DNA of 64,000 nucleotides from Cupriavidus pauculus (GTDB lineage Bacteria; Pseudomonadota; Gammaproteobacteria; Burkholderiales; Burkholderiaceae): NCBI RefSeq assembly GCF_002858765.1, contig NZ_PJRP01000002.1:294598-358597 (forward strand), given 5' to 3'. Both the position numbers and the translations under genes were made by a program. Every line of letters starts with the position of its first letter. Within the stretch, counting starts at the first letter, position 1. Of the stretch, positions 20,341 to 30,171 are shown piece after piece. Below the pieces are notes generated by a model. That model ran no database searches. It saw only the letters and a list, made by a program, of their open reading frames with translations, and was not told the DNA's origin.

Positions 20341-20941
20341 CGCTGTCGGCCCCCACGATTTCATGCCCGACGCTGACGGCTGGGTGCCAGCTGCCCGTCG
20401 CGTGCCGTCGCCGAATTTCGATCCACGGCCCGACGGCGCGCCGCTGGACGTGGTGGTCATCCATAACATTAGCCTGCCGCCCGGCCAGTTCGGCACGGGC
20501 GACATCGAGGCGTTCTTCCAGAACCAGCTGGATGCGTCGCGCCATCCGTTCTTCGAGACCATCCACGATGTGCGTGTATCGGCCCACTTCCTGATCGCCC
20601 GCGACGGCGAGCTGGTGCAGTTCGTGGCCTGCACCCAGCGCGCGTGGCATGCGGGACAGTCCGAATACTGCGGTCGGCAACGCTGCAACGACTTCTCGAT
20701 CGGCATCGAGATCGAGGGCGCCGACGACCAGCCGTTCACGCTGGCCCAGTACGACACCGCCGCCGCGCTGGTGGCCGCGCTGCGCGCCGCGTACCCGATC
20801 CAGGGCATTGCCGGGCACAGCGACATCGCCCCCGGGCGCAAGACCGATCCGGGCCCGCATTTCGACTGGAACCGGTTTGCGACGCTGGCGGACCTGCCCC
20901 CGGCGCTGCTGCCGTATCGACCGCAAATCGGGCGACCCTGA
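20333..20941 (+). CDS. ampD: N-acetyl-anhydromuramyl-L-alanine amidase AmpD
   Basis: Cytoplasmic zinc amidase that trims anhydromuropeptides during peptidoglycan recycling; its loss commonly derepresses AmpC. Zinc ligands are visible in VVIHNISLPPG and in GHSDIAPGRKTDPG, with the PGPHFDW end. The ATG at 20333 lies inside the end of pilR (8-bp overlap), giving 202 residues. It closes the PP0621-pilS-pilR-ampD unit. Confidence 0.95.
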   Translation: MPDAVGPHDFMPDADGWVPAARRVPSPNFDPRPDGAPLDVVVIHNISLPPGQFGTGDIEAFFQNQLDASRHPFFETIHDVRVSAHFLIARDGELVQFVACTQRAWHAGQSEYCGRQRCNDFSIGIEIEGADDQPFTLAQYDTAAALVAALRAAYPIQGIAGHSDIAPGRKTDPGPHFDWNRFATLADLPPALLPYRPQIGRP

Positions 20942-21336
20942 TCGGCACGGGTGCGCCAATCTGTGTAGGGATAATCACTGTGTTGCGCAAACGCCGCAAA
21001 ACGCCCAGCGGCGCAAAAACGGCGGAAGTGGCGCCAACAAAACCCCATGCACCACAGGGTGTCATCGCCCTGAAAAATAGCTGTGCAGTTACGTGTACGC
21101 CGCTTCATTTCGGCGCAAGGGCGGCTACAATCGCGCCCCCGGCGGTTGCGGGCGCGCCCATCCTGGGTCACCTATCGGTGATCCATTCCCATTAAAAAAT
21201 TTTAGAGATTTTGTGCGCCACCGAACGTGACGCCGCGAAGCCTTGAGGCAGCGCGCTTTGCGGGAATGTGGCGCTGCCGCACCGGGCCGTCCAGACCCTT
21301 GGCCGCGCTTGTCAAGACTGGTCATGCTGTCTCTTT

Positions 21337-21383
21337 TCACTATACTTAGGCCCAGTTTTGAACGGCACCACAACATCTAGTGG
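21337..21383 (+). promoter_or_regulatory. Tandem NrdR boxes over the nrdA promoter
   Basis: Two 16-bp sites, 21337-21352 and 21368-21383, resemble the NrdR consensus ACACWATATATWGTGT at 10 and 12 positions. Their starts are exactly 31 bp apart, the three-turn spacing typical of NrdR operators. The upstream box covers a TATACT -10 sequence (21341-21346), so binding would block transcription when deoxynucleotides are plentiful. Confidence 0.7.
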
Positions 21384-21397
21384 TGTCGCCGGGGAGC

Positions 21398-21569
21398 CGG
21401 CCCGCAAGTGCAGTAATCGTCGCGACAACATGCGCCAGTTACTGCATATAGGTTATCGGGCCGCAGCAGTACCGAAAGTCCCTAGCAAAATGTCCGCACG
21501 AGCAGTTTGGTTCGCATCTGGCATCGCCTGAATCAAGTGACTTATACAGCGCATTTTGCTAGGGACTTT
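21398..21569 (+). ncRNA. Candidate structured leader RNA of nrdA
   Basis: Three perfect inverted repeats lie between promoter and start codon. Stem A: CGGCCCG (21398-21404) with 21457-21463. Stem B, nested in A: TGCAGTAA (21409-21416) with 21439-21446. Stem C: an 18-bp perfect repeat, AAAGTCCCTAGCAAAATG (21475-21492) with 21552-21569, loop 59 nt. Nothing after stem C looks like a U-tract. It does not match the cobalamin riboswitch core by eye. It may be a cis-regulatory RNA; a protein-binding DNA site is an alternative. Confidence 0.45.
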
Positions 21570-21626
21570 GTCGTCTCAGTACAAGAACAGAAGTATTCAT
21601 CACAGGGTTAATACCGGAGTTACCTC

Positions 21627-24575
21627 ATGCAAACGGCCCAAAACGAACAACAAACCACCGGCGTGACTGGCGCAACTGGAATTGGTGGCGCAGCAGCCGG
21701 TAGCTTGCAACAGAGCCTTGCCGCTGCTGGTGTCTCGTACCAGGACTACAAGCTGATCCGTCGCAACGGCTCGGTGGTGGCGTTCGAGCCGAACAAGATT
21801 GCCGTGGCCGTGACCAAGGCCTTCCTGGCCGTCAACGGTGGCCAGGGCGCCGCATCGGCCCGCGTGCGCGAGCTGGTGGAACAACTGACGCAGTCCGTGG
21901 TGCGCGCGCTGGTGCGCAGCCGCCCGAATGGCGGCACCTTCCATATCGAAGACGTGCAGGATCACGTGGAACTGGCGCTGATGCGCTCGGGCGAGCATGA
22001 GGTGGCCCGTGCCTATGTGCTGTACCGCGAAAAGCGCACGCAAGAGCGTGCCCAGGCCAACGCGCAGGCCGTGGCCCGCGTGCAGGAATCCGGCGTGTCG
22101 TTCAACGTGACCGACAACGGCGCAACGCATCAGCTGGATCTGGCGGCGCTGCACGCGCTGATCGACAACGCCTGCAGCGGCCTGGGCAATGCTGTCAGCG
22201 CCGAGCCGATCCTGAAGGAAACGCTCAAGAACCTGTACGACGGCGTGCCGATGACGCAGGTCTACGATTCGGCCATCCTGGCCGCGCGTACGCTGATCGA
22301 GAAGGACCCGGCCTACAGCCAGGTAACCGCCCGTATCCTGCTGCACACGATCCGCAAGGAAATCCTGGGCGCCGAAGTAACCCAGACCGAAATGTCGACG
22401 AAGTACGCCGAGTACTTCCCGAAGTTCATCGCCCGCGGTATCCAAGCCGAACTGCTGGACGAAAAGCTGGCCACGTACGACCTGGTGCGCCTGGGCGCCG
22501 CGCTGGACGCCTCGCGCGACTTCCAGTTCAACTACCTGGGCCTGCAGACGCTGTACGACCGCTACTTCCTGCACGTTGACGAAGTGCGCATCGAAATGCC
22601 GCAGGCCTTCTTCATGCGCGTGGCCATGGGCCTGGCGCTGGAAGAAAAGGACCGCGAAGCCCGCGCCATCGAGTTCTACCAGCTGCTGTCGTCGTTCGAC
22701 TTCATGTCGTCCACGCCGACGCTGTTCAACTCGGGCACGCGCCGCTCGCAGCTGTCGTCGTGCTACCTGACCACGGTGTCGGACGACCTGGAAGGCATCT
22801 ACGAAGCCCTGAAGGAAAACGCGCTGCTGTCGAAGTTCGCCGGCGGCCTGGGCAACGACTGGACCAACGTCCGCGCGCTGGGCTCGCACATCAAGGGCAC
22901 CAACGGCAAGTCGCAGGGTGTGGTGCCGTTCCTGAAGGTGGTGAACGACACGGCCGTGGCCGTGAACCAGGGCGGCAAGCGCAAGGGCGCGGTTTGCGCG
23001 TACCTGGAGACATGGCACCTGGACATCGAGGAATTCCTGGAACTGCGCAAGAACACCGGCGACGACCGCCGCCGCACGCACGACATGAACACGGCCAACT
23101 GGATTCCGGACCTGTTCATGAAGCGCGTGATGGAAAACGCTGAATGGACGCTGTTCTCGCCGGCCAACTGCCCGGACCTGCACGACAAGGTCGGCAAGGC
23201 ATTCGAGCAGGCCTACCTGGGCTATGAAGCCCGCGCGGCCAGCGGCGAGCTGAAGCTGTTCAAGAAGGTGCCGGCCATGCAGCTGTGGCGCAAGATGCTG
23301 GGCATGCTGTTCGAGACCGGCCATCCGTGGATCACGTTCAAGGACCCGTGCAACATCCGCAGCCCGCAGCAGCACGTGGGTGTGGTGCATAGCTCGAACC
23401 TGTGCACGGAAATCACGCTGAACACGAACGAGAGCGAAATCGCCGTGTGCAACCTGGGTTCGGTGAACCTGGTGGCCCACCTGAAGCAGCAGACCGACGG
23501 CACGCACGTGCTGGACCACGCCAAGCTGCAGAAGACGATCCGCACCGCGATGCGCATGCTCGACAACGTGATCGACATCAACTACTACGCGGTGGAGAAG
23601 GCGCGCAACTCGAACCTGCGCCACCGTCCGGTGGGCATGGGCATCATGGGCTTCCAGGACTGCCTGCACGTGCTGCGCACGCCGTACGCCAGCGACGCCG
23701 CGGTGAAGTTCGCCGACACGTCGATGGAAGCGGTCTGCTACTACGCGTACCACGCATCGACCGAACTGGCCGAAGAGCGTGGCCGCTACAGCACCTACCA
23801 GGGCTCGCTGTGGGACCGTGGCATCCTGCCGCAGGACTCGCTGAAGCTGCTGGCTGAAGAGCGCGGCGGCTACCTGGAAGTGGACATGTCGTCGTCGATG
23901 GACTGGGACAGCCTGCGCGCCCGCATCAAGCAGCACGGCATGCGCAACTCGAACTGCATCGCGATCGCCCCGACCGCGACCATCTCGAACATCATCGGCG
24001 TGTCCGCCTGCATCGAGCCGACGTTCCAGAACCTGTACGTGAAGTCGAACCTGTCGGGCGAATTCACGGTGGTGAACGACTTCCTGGTGCGCGACCTGAA
24101 GGCGCGCGGCCTGTGGGACGAAGTGATGGTTGCCGACCTGAAGTACTTCGACGGTTCGCTGGCCCGCATCGACCGCATTCCGCAAGACCTGCGCGACATC
24201 TACGCCACGGCCTTCGAGGTGGAGCCGACCTGGCTGGTGGAAGCCGCAAGCCGCCGCCAGAAGTGGATCGACCAGGCCCAGTCGCTGAACATCTACATGG
24301 CCGGCGCGTCGGGCAAGAAGCTGGATGACACGTACAAGCAGGCCTGGCTGCGCGGCCTGAAGACCACGTACTACCTGCGCACGATGGCCGCCACGCACGT
24401 GGAGAAGTCCACCGTGTCGCGCGGTTCGCTGAACGCGGTGTCGTCGGGTGCCGACGGCCAATCGGGTATCGACGCGGCCGCCGCAGCAGCCCCGGCCATG
24501 CCGGAAGCCGAAGGCGCGGTCTGCACGATGCGCCCGGGCGACGCCGGATTCGACGAGTGCGAAGCCTGCCAGTAA
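21627..24575 (+). CDS. nrdA: Ribonucleotide reductase class Ia, alpha subunit
   Basis: Reduces ribonucleoside diphosphates to deoxy forms. Residues about 45-135 form the ATP-cone allosteric domain (LIRRNGSVVAFEPNKIAVAV shows its start). The core has STPTLFNSGT, SSCYLT, SNLCTEI and NLGSVNL, placing the active-site cysteines, plus YYAVEKARNSNLRHRP. The C-terminus ECEACQ carries the thiol-relay cysteine pair. The 982-residue length is normal for this larger class Ia group. An upstream GGAG precedes the ATG. nrdB follows. Confidence 0.97.
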   Translation: MQTAQNEQQTTGVTGATGIGGAAAGSLQQSLAAAGVSYQDYKLIRRNGSVVAFEPNKIAVAVTKAFLAVNGGQGAASARVRELVEQLTQSVVRALVRSRPNGGTFHIEDVQDHVELALMRSGEHEVARAYVLYREKRTQERAQANAQAVARVQESGVSFNVTDNGATHQLDLAALHALIDNACSGLGNAVSAEPILKETLKNLYDGVPMTQVYDSAILAARTLIEKDPAYSQVTARILLHTIRKEILGAEVTQTEMSTKYAEYFPKFIARGIQAELLDEKLATYDLVRLGAALDASRDFQFNYLGLQTLYDRYFLHVDEVRIEMPQAFFMRVAMGLALEEKDREARAIEFYQLLSSFDFMSSTPTLFNSGTRRSQLSSCYLTTVSDDLEGIYEALKENALLSKFAGGLGNDWTNVRALGSHIKGTNGKSQGVVPFLKVVNDTAVAVNQGGKRKGAVCAYLETWHLDIEEFLELRKNTGDDRRRTHDMNTANWIPDLFMKRVMENAEWTLFSPANCPDLHDKVGKAFEQAYLGYEARAASGELKLFKKVPAMQLWRKMLGMLFETGHPWITFKDPCNIRSPQQHVGVVHSSNLCTEITLNTNESEIAVCNLGSVNLVAHLKQQTDGTHVLDHAKLQKTIRTAMRMLDNVIDINYYAVEKARNSNLRHRPVGMGIMGFQDCLHVLRTPYASDAAVKFADTSMEAVCYYAYHASTELAEERGRYSTYQGSLWDRGILPQDSLKLLAEERGGYLEVDMSSSMDWDSLRARIKQHGMRNSNCIAIAPTATISNIIGVSACIEPTFQNLYVKSNLSGEFTVVNDFLVRDLKARGLWDEVMVADLKYFDGSLARIDRIPQDLRDIYATAFEVEPTWLVEAASRRQKWIDQAQSLNIYMAGASGKKLDDTYKQAWLRGLKTTYYLRTMAATHVEKSTVSRGSLNAVSSGADGQSGIDAAAAAAPAMPEAEGAVCTMRPGDAGFDECEACQ

Positions 24576-24600
24576 CACATTGAATCACCCTCGGTCTGTT

Positions 24601-24641
24601 CCCCTTTCCCGCTGTGCGGGAGGGGGTGCCGGGGGAGAGGG
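24601..24641. repeat. REP-like hairpin between nrdA and nrdB
   Basis: CCCCTTTCCCGC-tgt-GCGGGAGGGGG followed by GGGGGAGAGGG. It resembles the short dispersed CCCTCTCCC-type palindromes of many proteobacteria; related copies occur at 37745 and 62161-62288 in this window. Confidence 0.55.
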
Positions 24642-24708
24642 CGGACGCGTCGAACGCCAAGGCGCCACGCCAAAGCCGCCCCCGTAACCGAATCTTGGAG
24701 AACACAAC

Positions 24709-25899
24709 ATGCTGAGCTGGGACGACGACGTTCAAGCCACGCCGCAAGCTGCCCCGCAGCCTGCCCTGCAACCCGCCGCGCCGTCCGCCACGCTCGACCA
24801 GCAAGGCGTACTGCCGCCGGCCGCCACGGCGTCGTCGGGCATCCTTGGCAACAACCCGAACGCCGCCGCCGTCCAGAGCTCGCGCCGCGTGAACGCCGCC
24901 GACAAGCGCGTGATCAACGGCGCCACCGACGTGAACCAGCTGGTGCCGTTCAAGTACAAGTGGGCGTGGGAAAAGTACCTGGCCGGCTGCGCCAACCACT
25001 GGATGCCGCAGGAAATCAACATGTCGCGCGACATCGCCCTGTGGAAGGACCCGAACGGTCTGACCGAGGACGAGCGACGCATCATCAAGCGCAACCTGGG
25101 CTTTTTCGTGACGGCCGACTCGCTGGCCGCCAACAACATCGTGCTGGGCACCTACCGCCAGATCACGGCGCCGGAATGCCGCCAGTACCTGCTGCGCCAG
25201 GCCTTCGAGGAGGCCATCCACACGCACGCGTACCAGTACATCGTGGAGTCGCTGGGCCTGAACGAAGCCGAGATCTTCAACGCGTATCACGAAGTGCAGT
25301 CGATCCGCGACAAGGACGAGTTCCTGATCCCGTTCATCGACACGCTGACCGATCCGTCGTTCAAGACCGGCACGCCGGAGAACGACCAGAAGCTGCTGAA
25401 GAGCCTGATCGTCTTCGCCTGCATCATGGAAGGCTTGTTCTTCTACGTGGGCTTCACGCAGATCCTGGCCATGGGCCGTCAGAACAAGATGACCGGTGCC
25501 GCCGAGCAGTACCAGTACATCCTGCGCGACGAGTCGCTGCACTGCAACTTCGGCATCGACCTGATCAACCAGATCAAGCTCGAGAACCCGCACCTGTGGA
25601 CGCCCGAGTTCAAGGCCGAGATCACCGAGCTGTTCAAGAAGGCCGTGGACCTGGAATACCGCTACGCCGAGGACACCATGCCGCGCGGTGTGCTGGGCCT
25701 GAACGCTCCGATGTTCAAGGGCTACCTGCGCTACATCTGCAACCGCCGCTGCCAGCAGATCGGCCTCGAGCAGCTGTTCCCGAACGAGGAAAACCCGTTC
25801 CCGTGGATGAGCGAGATGATCGACCTGAAGAAGGAACGCAACTTCTTTGAAACGCGCGTGATCGAGTACCAGACCGGCGGCGCGCTGTCGTGGGACTGA
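24709..25899 (+). CDS. nrdB: Ribonucleotide reductase class Ia, beta subunit
   Basis: Provides the di-iron tyrosyl radical to NrdA. After a variable Gln/Pro/Ala-rich N-terminus of about 45 residues, the ferritin-like core shows the iron-ligand motifs [24 protein letters not shown] and RDESLHCNF. The C-terminal QTGGALSWD is a typical tail for docking to NrdA. The 396 residues fit the family. It lies 133 bp after nrdA, with a REP-like hairpin between them, and is followed by a strong terminator. Confidence 0.97.
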   Translation: MLSWDDDVQATPQAAPQPALQPAAPSATLDQQGVLPPAATASSGILGNNPNAAAVQSSRRVNAADKRVINGATDVNQLVPFKYKWAWEKYLAGCANHWMPQEINMSRDIALWKDPNGLTEDERRIIKRNLGFFVTADSLAANNIVLGTYRQITAPECRQYLLRQAFEEAIHTHAYQYIVESLGLNEAEIFNAYHEVQSIRDKDEFLIPFIDTLTDPSFKTGTPENDQKLLKSLIVFACIMEGLFFYVGFTQILAMGRQNKMTGAAEQYQYILRDESLHCNFGIDLINQIKLENPHLWTPEFKAEITELFKKAVDLEYRYAEDTMPRGVLGLNAPMFKGYLRYICNRRCQQIGLEQLFPNEENPFPWMSEMIDLKKERNFFETRVIEYQTGGALSWD

Positions 25900-25970
25900 C
25901 CGATTGAAGGGTCGGCTGCAAAGCGGTAACTACATGTATTGAACAGTCCACGCAGCCGGGACGGGTGAGG

Positions 25971-26010
25971 AACGGCCATCGGGTGAGAGCCCGGTGGCCG
26001 TTTTTCTTTT
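25971..26010 (+). terminator. Terminator of nrdAB
   Basis: ACGGCCATCGGG pairs with CCCGGTGGCCGT (one G-T pair) around a TGAGAG-type loop and is followed by TTTTTCTTTT. Confidence 0.92.
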
Positions 26011-26067
26011 GCGGCAGGGAACGCGCCGGTGGGACAGAAACCGGGCGGGTGCCCGGTCATTGATCGC

Positions 26068-27054
26068 TCAATCCGCCGTCGCCCCCGACCGCTTCACCAC
26101 CGTCGACCACTTCTTGATCTCGCTGTCGACGAACTTGCCGGTTTCGGCCGGCGTCATCGGCATCGGCTCCGAGCCGCGGTCGGTGATGAACTTGTGCAGT
26201 TCGGGCGATTGCAGGGCCTTCACCGTCTCCGCATTGAGCTGGGTGACGATGGTCGGCGGGGTGGCAGCCGGGGCCATCATCACGGCCCAGCCTAGCGCCT
26301 CGAAGCCCGGCACGCCCTGTTCGCGCACGGTTGGCACCGATGGCAGTTGCGGCACGCGCCTGGCCGTGGTCACGGCCAGCGGCAGCGCCTTGTTGGTCTG
26401 GATCAACGGCATGGCGGCGGTGACCGAGTCCACCATCAGCGGAATCTGGTTGCCCAGGAAGTCGGCCTGGGCCGGGCCGCTGCCCTTGTACGGGATATGG
26501 ACGATGAAGGTGCCGGTCTGCGCCTTGAGCATCTCGGCCGACAGGTGCTGCGTGCCGCCGATACCCGCGCTGGCATAGCTGTACTTGCCCGGCGCGGCCT
26601 TGGCCTTGGCGATCAGGTCGCGCAGCGACGTGAAGCCCGATTGCGGCGTGGCCAGGAACACCAGCGGCACCGAAAACACGCCCGACACCGGCGCAAAGTC
26701 CTGGCGCGGGTCGTAGTTGAGCTTCTTGTACAGCGTCTGGTTGATCGCCATGGCGCTGCCGGCCATGACGATTGTGTAGCCGTCGGCCGGGGCCTTGGCG
26801 GCCACTTCCATGCCGATGTTGCCGCCGGCGCCTGCGCGGTTCTCAACGATCACCGACTGGCCAAGCTGCTTGCCGAGCTTTTCGGCCAGGGCGCGGGCGA
26901 AGATGTCGGTGGCTTGTCCGGGCGGAAACGGCACGATGAGCTTGATGGGCCGGTCGGGCCAGGCGGCGTGGGCGGTGCCGGCGGCGGCCAGCAGCAGGGC
27001 GGCCAGCGTACGGGCGGCGAGCGCGGGGCCGGCAAGGGGGCGCAACGACTTCAA
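26068..27054 (-). CDS. Bug/TctC-family periplasmic binding protein (first copy)
   Basis: Solute-binding protein of the tripartite tricarboxylate transporter type. A signal peptide ends at [29 protein letters not shown] and GAGGNIG are the family signatures, here near residues 33-85. The TTG at 27054 has AGGAG 7 bp upstream and gives 328 residues; a TTG at 27069 is less likely. No TctA/TctB membrane genes are nearby, as is usual for the expanded Bug family of Burkholderiales. The ligand is unknown. Confidence 0.88.
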   Translation of the reverse strand: MKSLRPLAGPALAARTLAALLLAAAGTAHAAWPDRPIKLIVPFPPGQATDIFARALAEKLGKQLGQSVIVENRAGAGGNIGMEVAAKAPADGYTIVMAGSAMAINQTLYKKLNYDPRQDFAPVSGVFSVPLVFLATPQSGFTSLRDLIAKAKAAPGKYSYASAGIGGTQHLSAEMLKAQTGTFIVHIPYKGSGPAQADFLGNQIPLMVDSVTAAMPLIQTNKALPLAVTTARRVPQLPSVPTVREQGVPGFEALGWAVMMAPAATPPTIVTQLNAETVKALQSPELHKFITDRGSEPMPMTPAETGKFVDSEIKKWSTVVKRSGATAD

Positions 27055-27223
27055 GGGGGATCTCCTCAACGGGTTGGAATGGCGATGACGTCTTTGTCCG
27101 TGGCGTCTTTTTTGCTCTTTTGACCAGATTCTACGCGTGCTTCGCTTTCAGAGTCGCCTCAAAGACGCCACGCAAATGGCCGCATACGATCGTTCGCGGA
27201 TCCCAACCAAAGAGAACGACACG

Positions 27224-28185
27224 ATGCGAGCCGTTGTAGTGCAGCAGCTGGGCGAAGTCCCGCGCCATATCCCGTTCCACGACCCAGAACCGCGTCCCGG
27301 GGAAATCCTGGTGCGGATGTGCGCCGCGGTGATCCGGCTGGCGGACCTAGCCATCGCACGCGGGCACCACGCGTGCATGCCGCTGGAACTGGCTTATATC
27401 TGCGGGCGCGATGGCGTTGGCTACCTGGCCGACGGGCAGCGCGTGTACATTCGCGCGGGCCGCAGCCCATTCGGGGCGATGGCCGAGTTCGTGCCGGCCG
27501 AATGGGTGGTGCCGGTGCCCGACGAGGTGGATTCTGCCGCCGCCGCATTGGTCGGGCCGGCGCTGGCGGCATGGCTGCCGCTGGCGATGGGCGCGGACCT
27601 GCCCCCCGGCGAGACGGTGCTGATCTTGGGCGCGTCGGGGCTGGCTGGCTGGCTTGCGGTGCAGGCGGCCAGGCTTCAGGGTGCCGGGCGCATCATCGTG
27701 GCGGCGCATCGGATCGACCTGCCGACGATGCCGGAGGCCGATGCGCTGATCGACCTCGGCCAGGCGCCAAGCCTGATGCAGCATGCGTTTGCCACCCATG
27801 CCGCCGATGGCATCGACGTGGTGCTCGATTTTGTCTGGGGCGAGACGCTGGAATTGCTGATGTCCGCCCTTGTCCAGGCGGGAGGCACGCCGGCCTTGCT
27901 GGCCGACCACGGTACGCGGGTGGTGTCCGTCGCCGACCGCCGGGCGGCCAGCATGATGCTGGCGCCCACGGCTTGCGCGATTCACGTGCGATGCTGATAG
28001 GCTGCGGTCCCGCCAATCATCCTTCCGCTGAAGATCTGCGGGTTCTGGTGGAGGACGTGCTGTGCTGCATGCGCGCCGGTTACCTGTCGATCGATGCGCC
28101 ACAGCCATTGCCGATGAGCGAGGTGGCGGCCGCCTGGCGGCTGGCGGGCGAACCCGGGCCGCGTGTGGTGCTGACGCTCGATTGA
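27224..28185 (+). pseudogene. Frameshifted MDR-family (quinone oxidoreductase-like) gene
   Basis: Medium-chain dehydrogenase/reductase related to NADPH:quinone reductase. It starts at MRAVVVQQLGEVPRH and shows the nucleotide-binding LILGASGLAGWLAVQAARL. The first frame stops at 27997, but the other frame continues with the expected C-terminus (MLIGCGPANHPSAEDL ... PRVVLTLD) to 28185. The shift lies near 27965-27980. Joined, the product would be about 320 residues. A real inactivating indel, a sequencing error and programmed slippage cannot be told apart here. Confidence 0.8.
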
Positions 28186-28242
28186 GCTACCGCCTGGCGC
28201 CCCGCCCGAGAGGGCCGGGCGCGCCGGGGCAGCAGGGTGGGA

Positions 28243-29178
28243 TCAGGCGGCCTTGCGTTGGTCCGCCGGCATTGCACCTTCGGTCTTGCGCTCGCCGCCG
28301 AGCGCGTCGGTCAGATCGGTCAGCAGGCCCGCCAGTTCGCCGGCCATCAGCGCGAAATCGGCATCAAAGCGTTCGTTTTCGTCGTGGAGCGTGCCGTCGG
28401 CCTGTTCCTTGATCACGTCGAGCGGATTGACGCGCTTGACCGCGAGTGCATCGGTCAGCACGAACGACACGCGGTCGTTCCAGGTCATGGCCAGCCGCGT
28501 GCAGCGCTTGCCGGCTTCGATATGGCGACGCAGGTCCTCGGGATCGAGCGGATGGCGCACGTAGCGCACGGTCGCCTTGGTCTCGCTGCTCGATTGCAGT
28601 TCGATTTCCTGGTCGACCGTGAAGCCGGCTGGCGCGGTGTCGGTAGCCAGCCACTCGGTCATGGCCGCGACCGGCGAGAGATTGACCTGCAGGCCCACCA
28701 CCGGCAGCGGGTCGATGGCCTTGAACAGCATGCCGCGCACTTCGTCGGCCTTGGCCGTGCCAGCCGCGTCGATGGCCAGCCAGCCATTGACGGGGTCGAT
28801 CCACACGCGCGTGTCGCGGCGGATGCTGAAGGCGCGCGGCAGCAGTTCCTCGGTGACCTGTTCCTTCAGTTCCTTCAACTGCTTGCGGCCCGGCTTGAAG
28901 CCTTGCTGCTCTTCGATTTCGGCGGCACGGGCCTTGGTCACCTGGTTGACCACGGTGGCGGGCAGCAGCTTCTTCTCGGTGCGCAGCACCAGCAGCATCT
29001 GCTTGTTGACGCAATGCACGAGCTGGTCGTTGTCGCGCGGCGACGCCCAGCCCTGGGTCTGCATTTCAAGGCTGGTGCCCGGATAGAACGCGTGTTTGGC
29101 CAGGCAGGCCTCCACATCTTCGACACTCAGCGTCCACGGGGCGGAGAAACGATGAATCTGGAGATTCTTGAACCACAT
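28243..29178 (-). CDS. rdgC: Recombination-associated protein RdgC
   Basis: Ring-forming double-strand DNA-binding protein that limits RecA function in E. coli. The start [26 protein letters not shown], and [16 protein letters not shown] are RdgC hallmarks. The 311 residues match the family. It is isolated: the gene upstream on the same strand ends in a terminator at 29256-29305. Confidence 0.95.
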   Translation of the reverse strand: MWFKNLQIHRFSAPWTLSVEDVEACLAKHAFYPGTSLEMQTQGWASPRDNDQLVHCVNKQMLLVLRTEKKLLPATVVNQVTKARAAEIEEQQGFKPGRKQLKELKEQVTEELLPRAFSIRRDTRVWIDPVNGWLAIDAAGTAKADEVRGMLFKAIDPLPVVGLQVNLSPVAAMTEWLATDTAPAGFTVDQEIELQSSSETKATVRYVRHPLDPEDLRRHIEAGKRCTRLAMTWNDRVSFVLTDALAVKRVNPLDVIKEQADGTLHDENERFDADFALMAGELAGLLTDLTDALGGERKTEGAMPADQRKAA

Positions 29179-29255
29179 GAGAATTCGGCCTCGCGTACGG
29201 TTGGAAAATTGGCAAGGGACGAATTCTAACGGCTCGACGCGGGCCTGAAACGAAG

Positions 29256-29305
29256 AAAAACGGCGCCCATGTTACGGAATGCAAGAGTCCCGCAACATGG
29301 GCGCC
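29256..29305 (-). terminator. Terminator of the SYLF lipoprotein gene
   Basis: A perfect 12-bp inverted repeat GGCGCCCATGTT (29262-29273) / AACATGGGCGCC (29294-29305) is followed on the minus strand by GTTTTTC. Confidence 0.88.
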
Positions 29306-29386
29306 ATGTGGTAGGTGCCGGGTGGGTGCCGGATACGCGAGGGCCGTGCGCCGGCCCTGCCATCCCGGTTGGCCCGGACCCGCCTG

Positions 29387-29986
29387 TCAGATATCCAGCT
29401 TCGAGATCTTGGTGCCTTCCAGGCTCAGGCCGGCCATCAGGCCCGCGTTGGTCATGGCAAAGCCGATGATCGGCTGCTGGGCGGTATTGGTGTCGATCTG
29501 GCCGTTGGCGCCGATCGTGGCCAGTGCCACCGTGGCGTCCGCGCCAACCTGCCAGCCGCTGCTGCGCACAAACTTGTCGTAGGCGTCCTGCGTCATGAAC
29601 ATCAGGATGAACGCCTTGGACTGTGCGCCGATCTGCCAGCCGACCGATCCCGAAATGGCCCGGTAGTAGCCCCGGTCCGCACCGCCGGAGCGCAGCACGC
29701 CGTCGCCGTACTCGCCGCCGACGATAAAGCCTGCCGACAGCAGTTTCGGGAAGATCAGGATGCCCTTGGCCTTGGCGCCGAGATCCCGCGCGCCGTTGGC
29801 GGTGGAATAGAGCCGGTTCAGCGTATCGGTGGCGCCCGTGTCGATCTCACGGCGTTTGGACGCCGCGTCGCCCGAGTCCTTGGGGCCGGTAAAGCTGCAT
29901 CCTGTAAGCGACAGGGCGCCCACGGACAGGCCGGTAAGGCCGACAAGCCCAGCGCTGCTGGCGGACAGGAAGGTTCGACGTTTCAT
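29387..29986 (-). CDS. SYLF/YSC84-domain lipoprotein
   Basis: Predicted exported lipid-binding protein. The N-terminus MKRRTFLSASSAG carries twin arginines, but SLTGC with Cys30 is a good lipobox, so export as a lipoprotein is likely. The rest is the SYLF domain (AKGILIFPKLLSAGFIVGGEYG; GSVGWQIGAQSKAFILMFM). SYLF proteins in eukaryotes bind phosphoinositides; the bacterial role is unclear. It stands alone with its own terminator. Confidence 0.88.
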   Translation of the reverse strand: MKRRTFLSASSAGLVGLTGLSVGALSLTGCSFTGPKDSGDAASKRREIDTGATDTLNRLYSTANGARDLGAKAKGILIFPKLLSAGFIVGGEYGDGVLRSGGADRGYYRAISGSVGWQIGAQSKAFILMFMTQDAYDKFVRSSGWQVGADATVALATIGANGQIDTNTAQQPIIGFAMTNAGLMAGLSLEGTKISKLDI

Positions 29987-30171
29987 TATTTCCTCCAGGA
30001 GGGTTCATGTGTTGCAACCGCCTCTAAAGCATAGGCGCGCAAGGCACATCCGCAAATGCGATTTTGTCTGACACGGAGGACAGGGGCCTCTGACATGACT
30101 TGGTCATACTTTCTTGCAAATCGGGGGAACTTGTCCCGGAACTCGACCGATAACATACCGGTCTGTCGAGC

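Larger units (their letters stand above)
20942..21626. other. Long intergenic region and nrdA leader
   Basis: This 685-bp region holds no supported gene. The first 370 bp include a small inverted repeat (21166-21184) followed by an AT-rich run (21193-21215) whose role is unclear. From 21337 on are NrdR-like boxes, a -10 box and nested inverted repeats, described separately. Confidence 0.6.

Noticed and set aside
21380..21470. Adenosylcobalamin riboswitch upstream of nrdA
   Set aside because: The GGGGAGCCGGCCCGC sequence only loosely recalls a B12 box, and the other conserved riboswitch segments were not found.
21475..21569. A small transposable element (MITE) bounded by the 18-bp inverted repeats
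   Set aside because: The flanks show no target-site duplication, and the placement in the nrdA leader fits an RNA structure better; not fully excluded.
21600..24578. A 992-codon open frame antisense to nrdA
   Set aside because: It mirrors nrdA exactly. GC-rich genes keep the antisense frame open; the translation is His/Arg/Val/Gln-rich with no domain.
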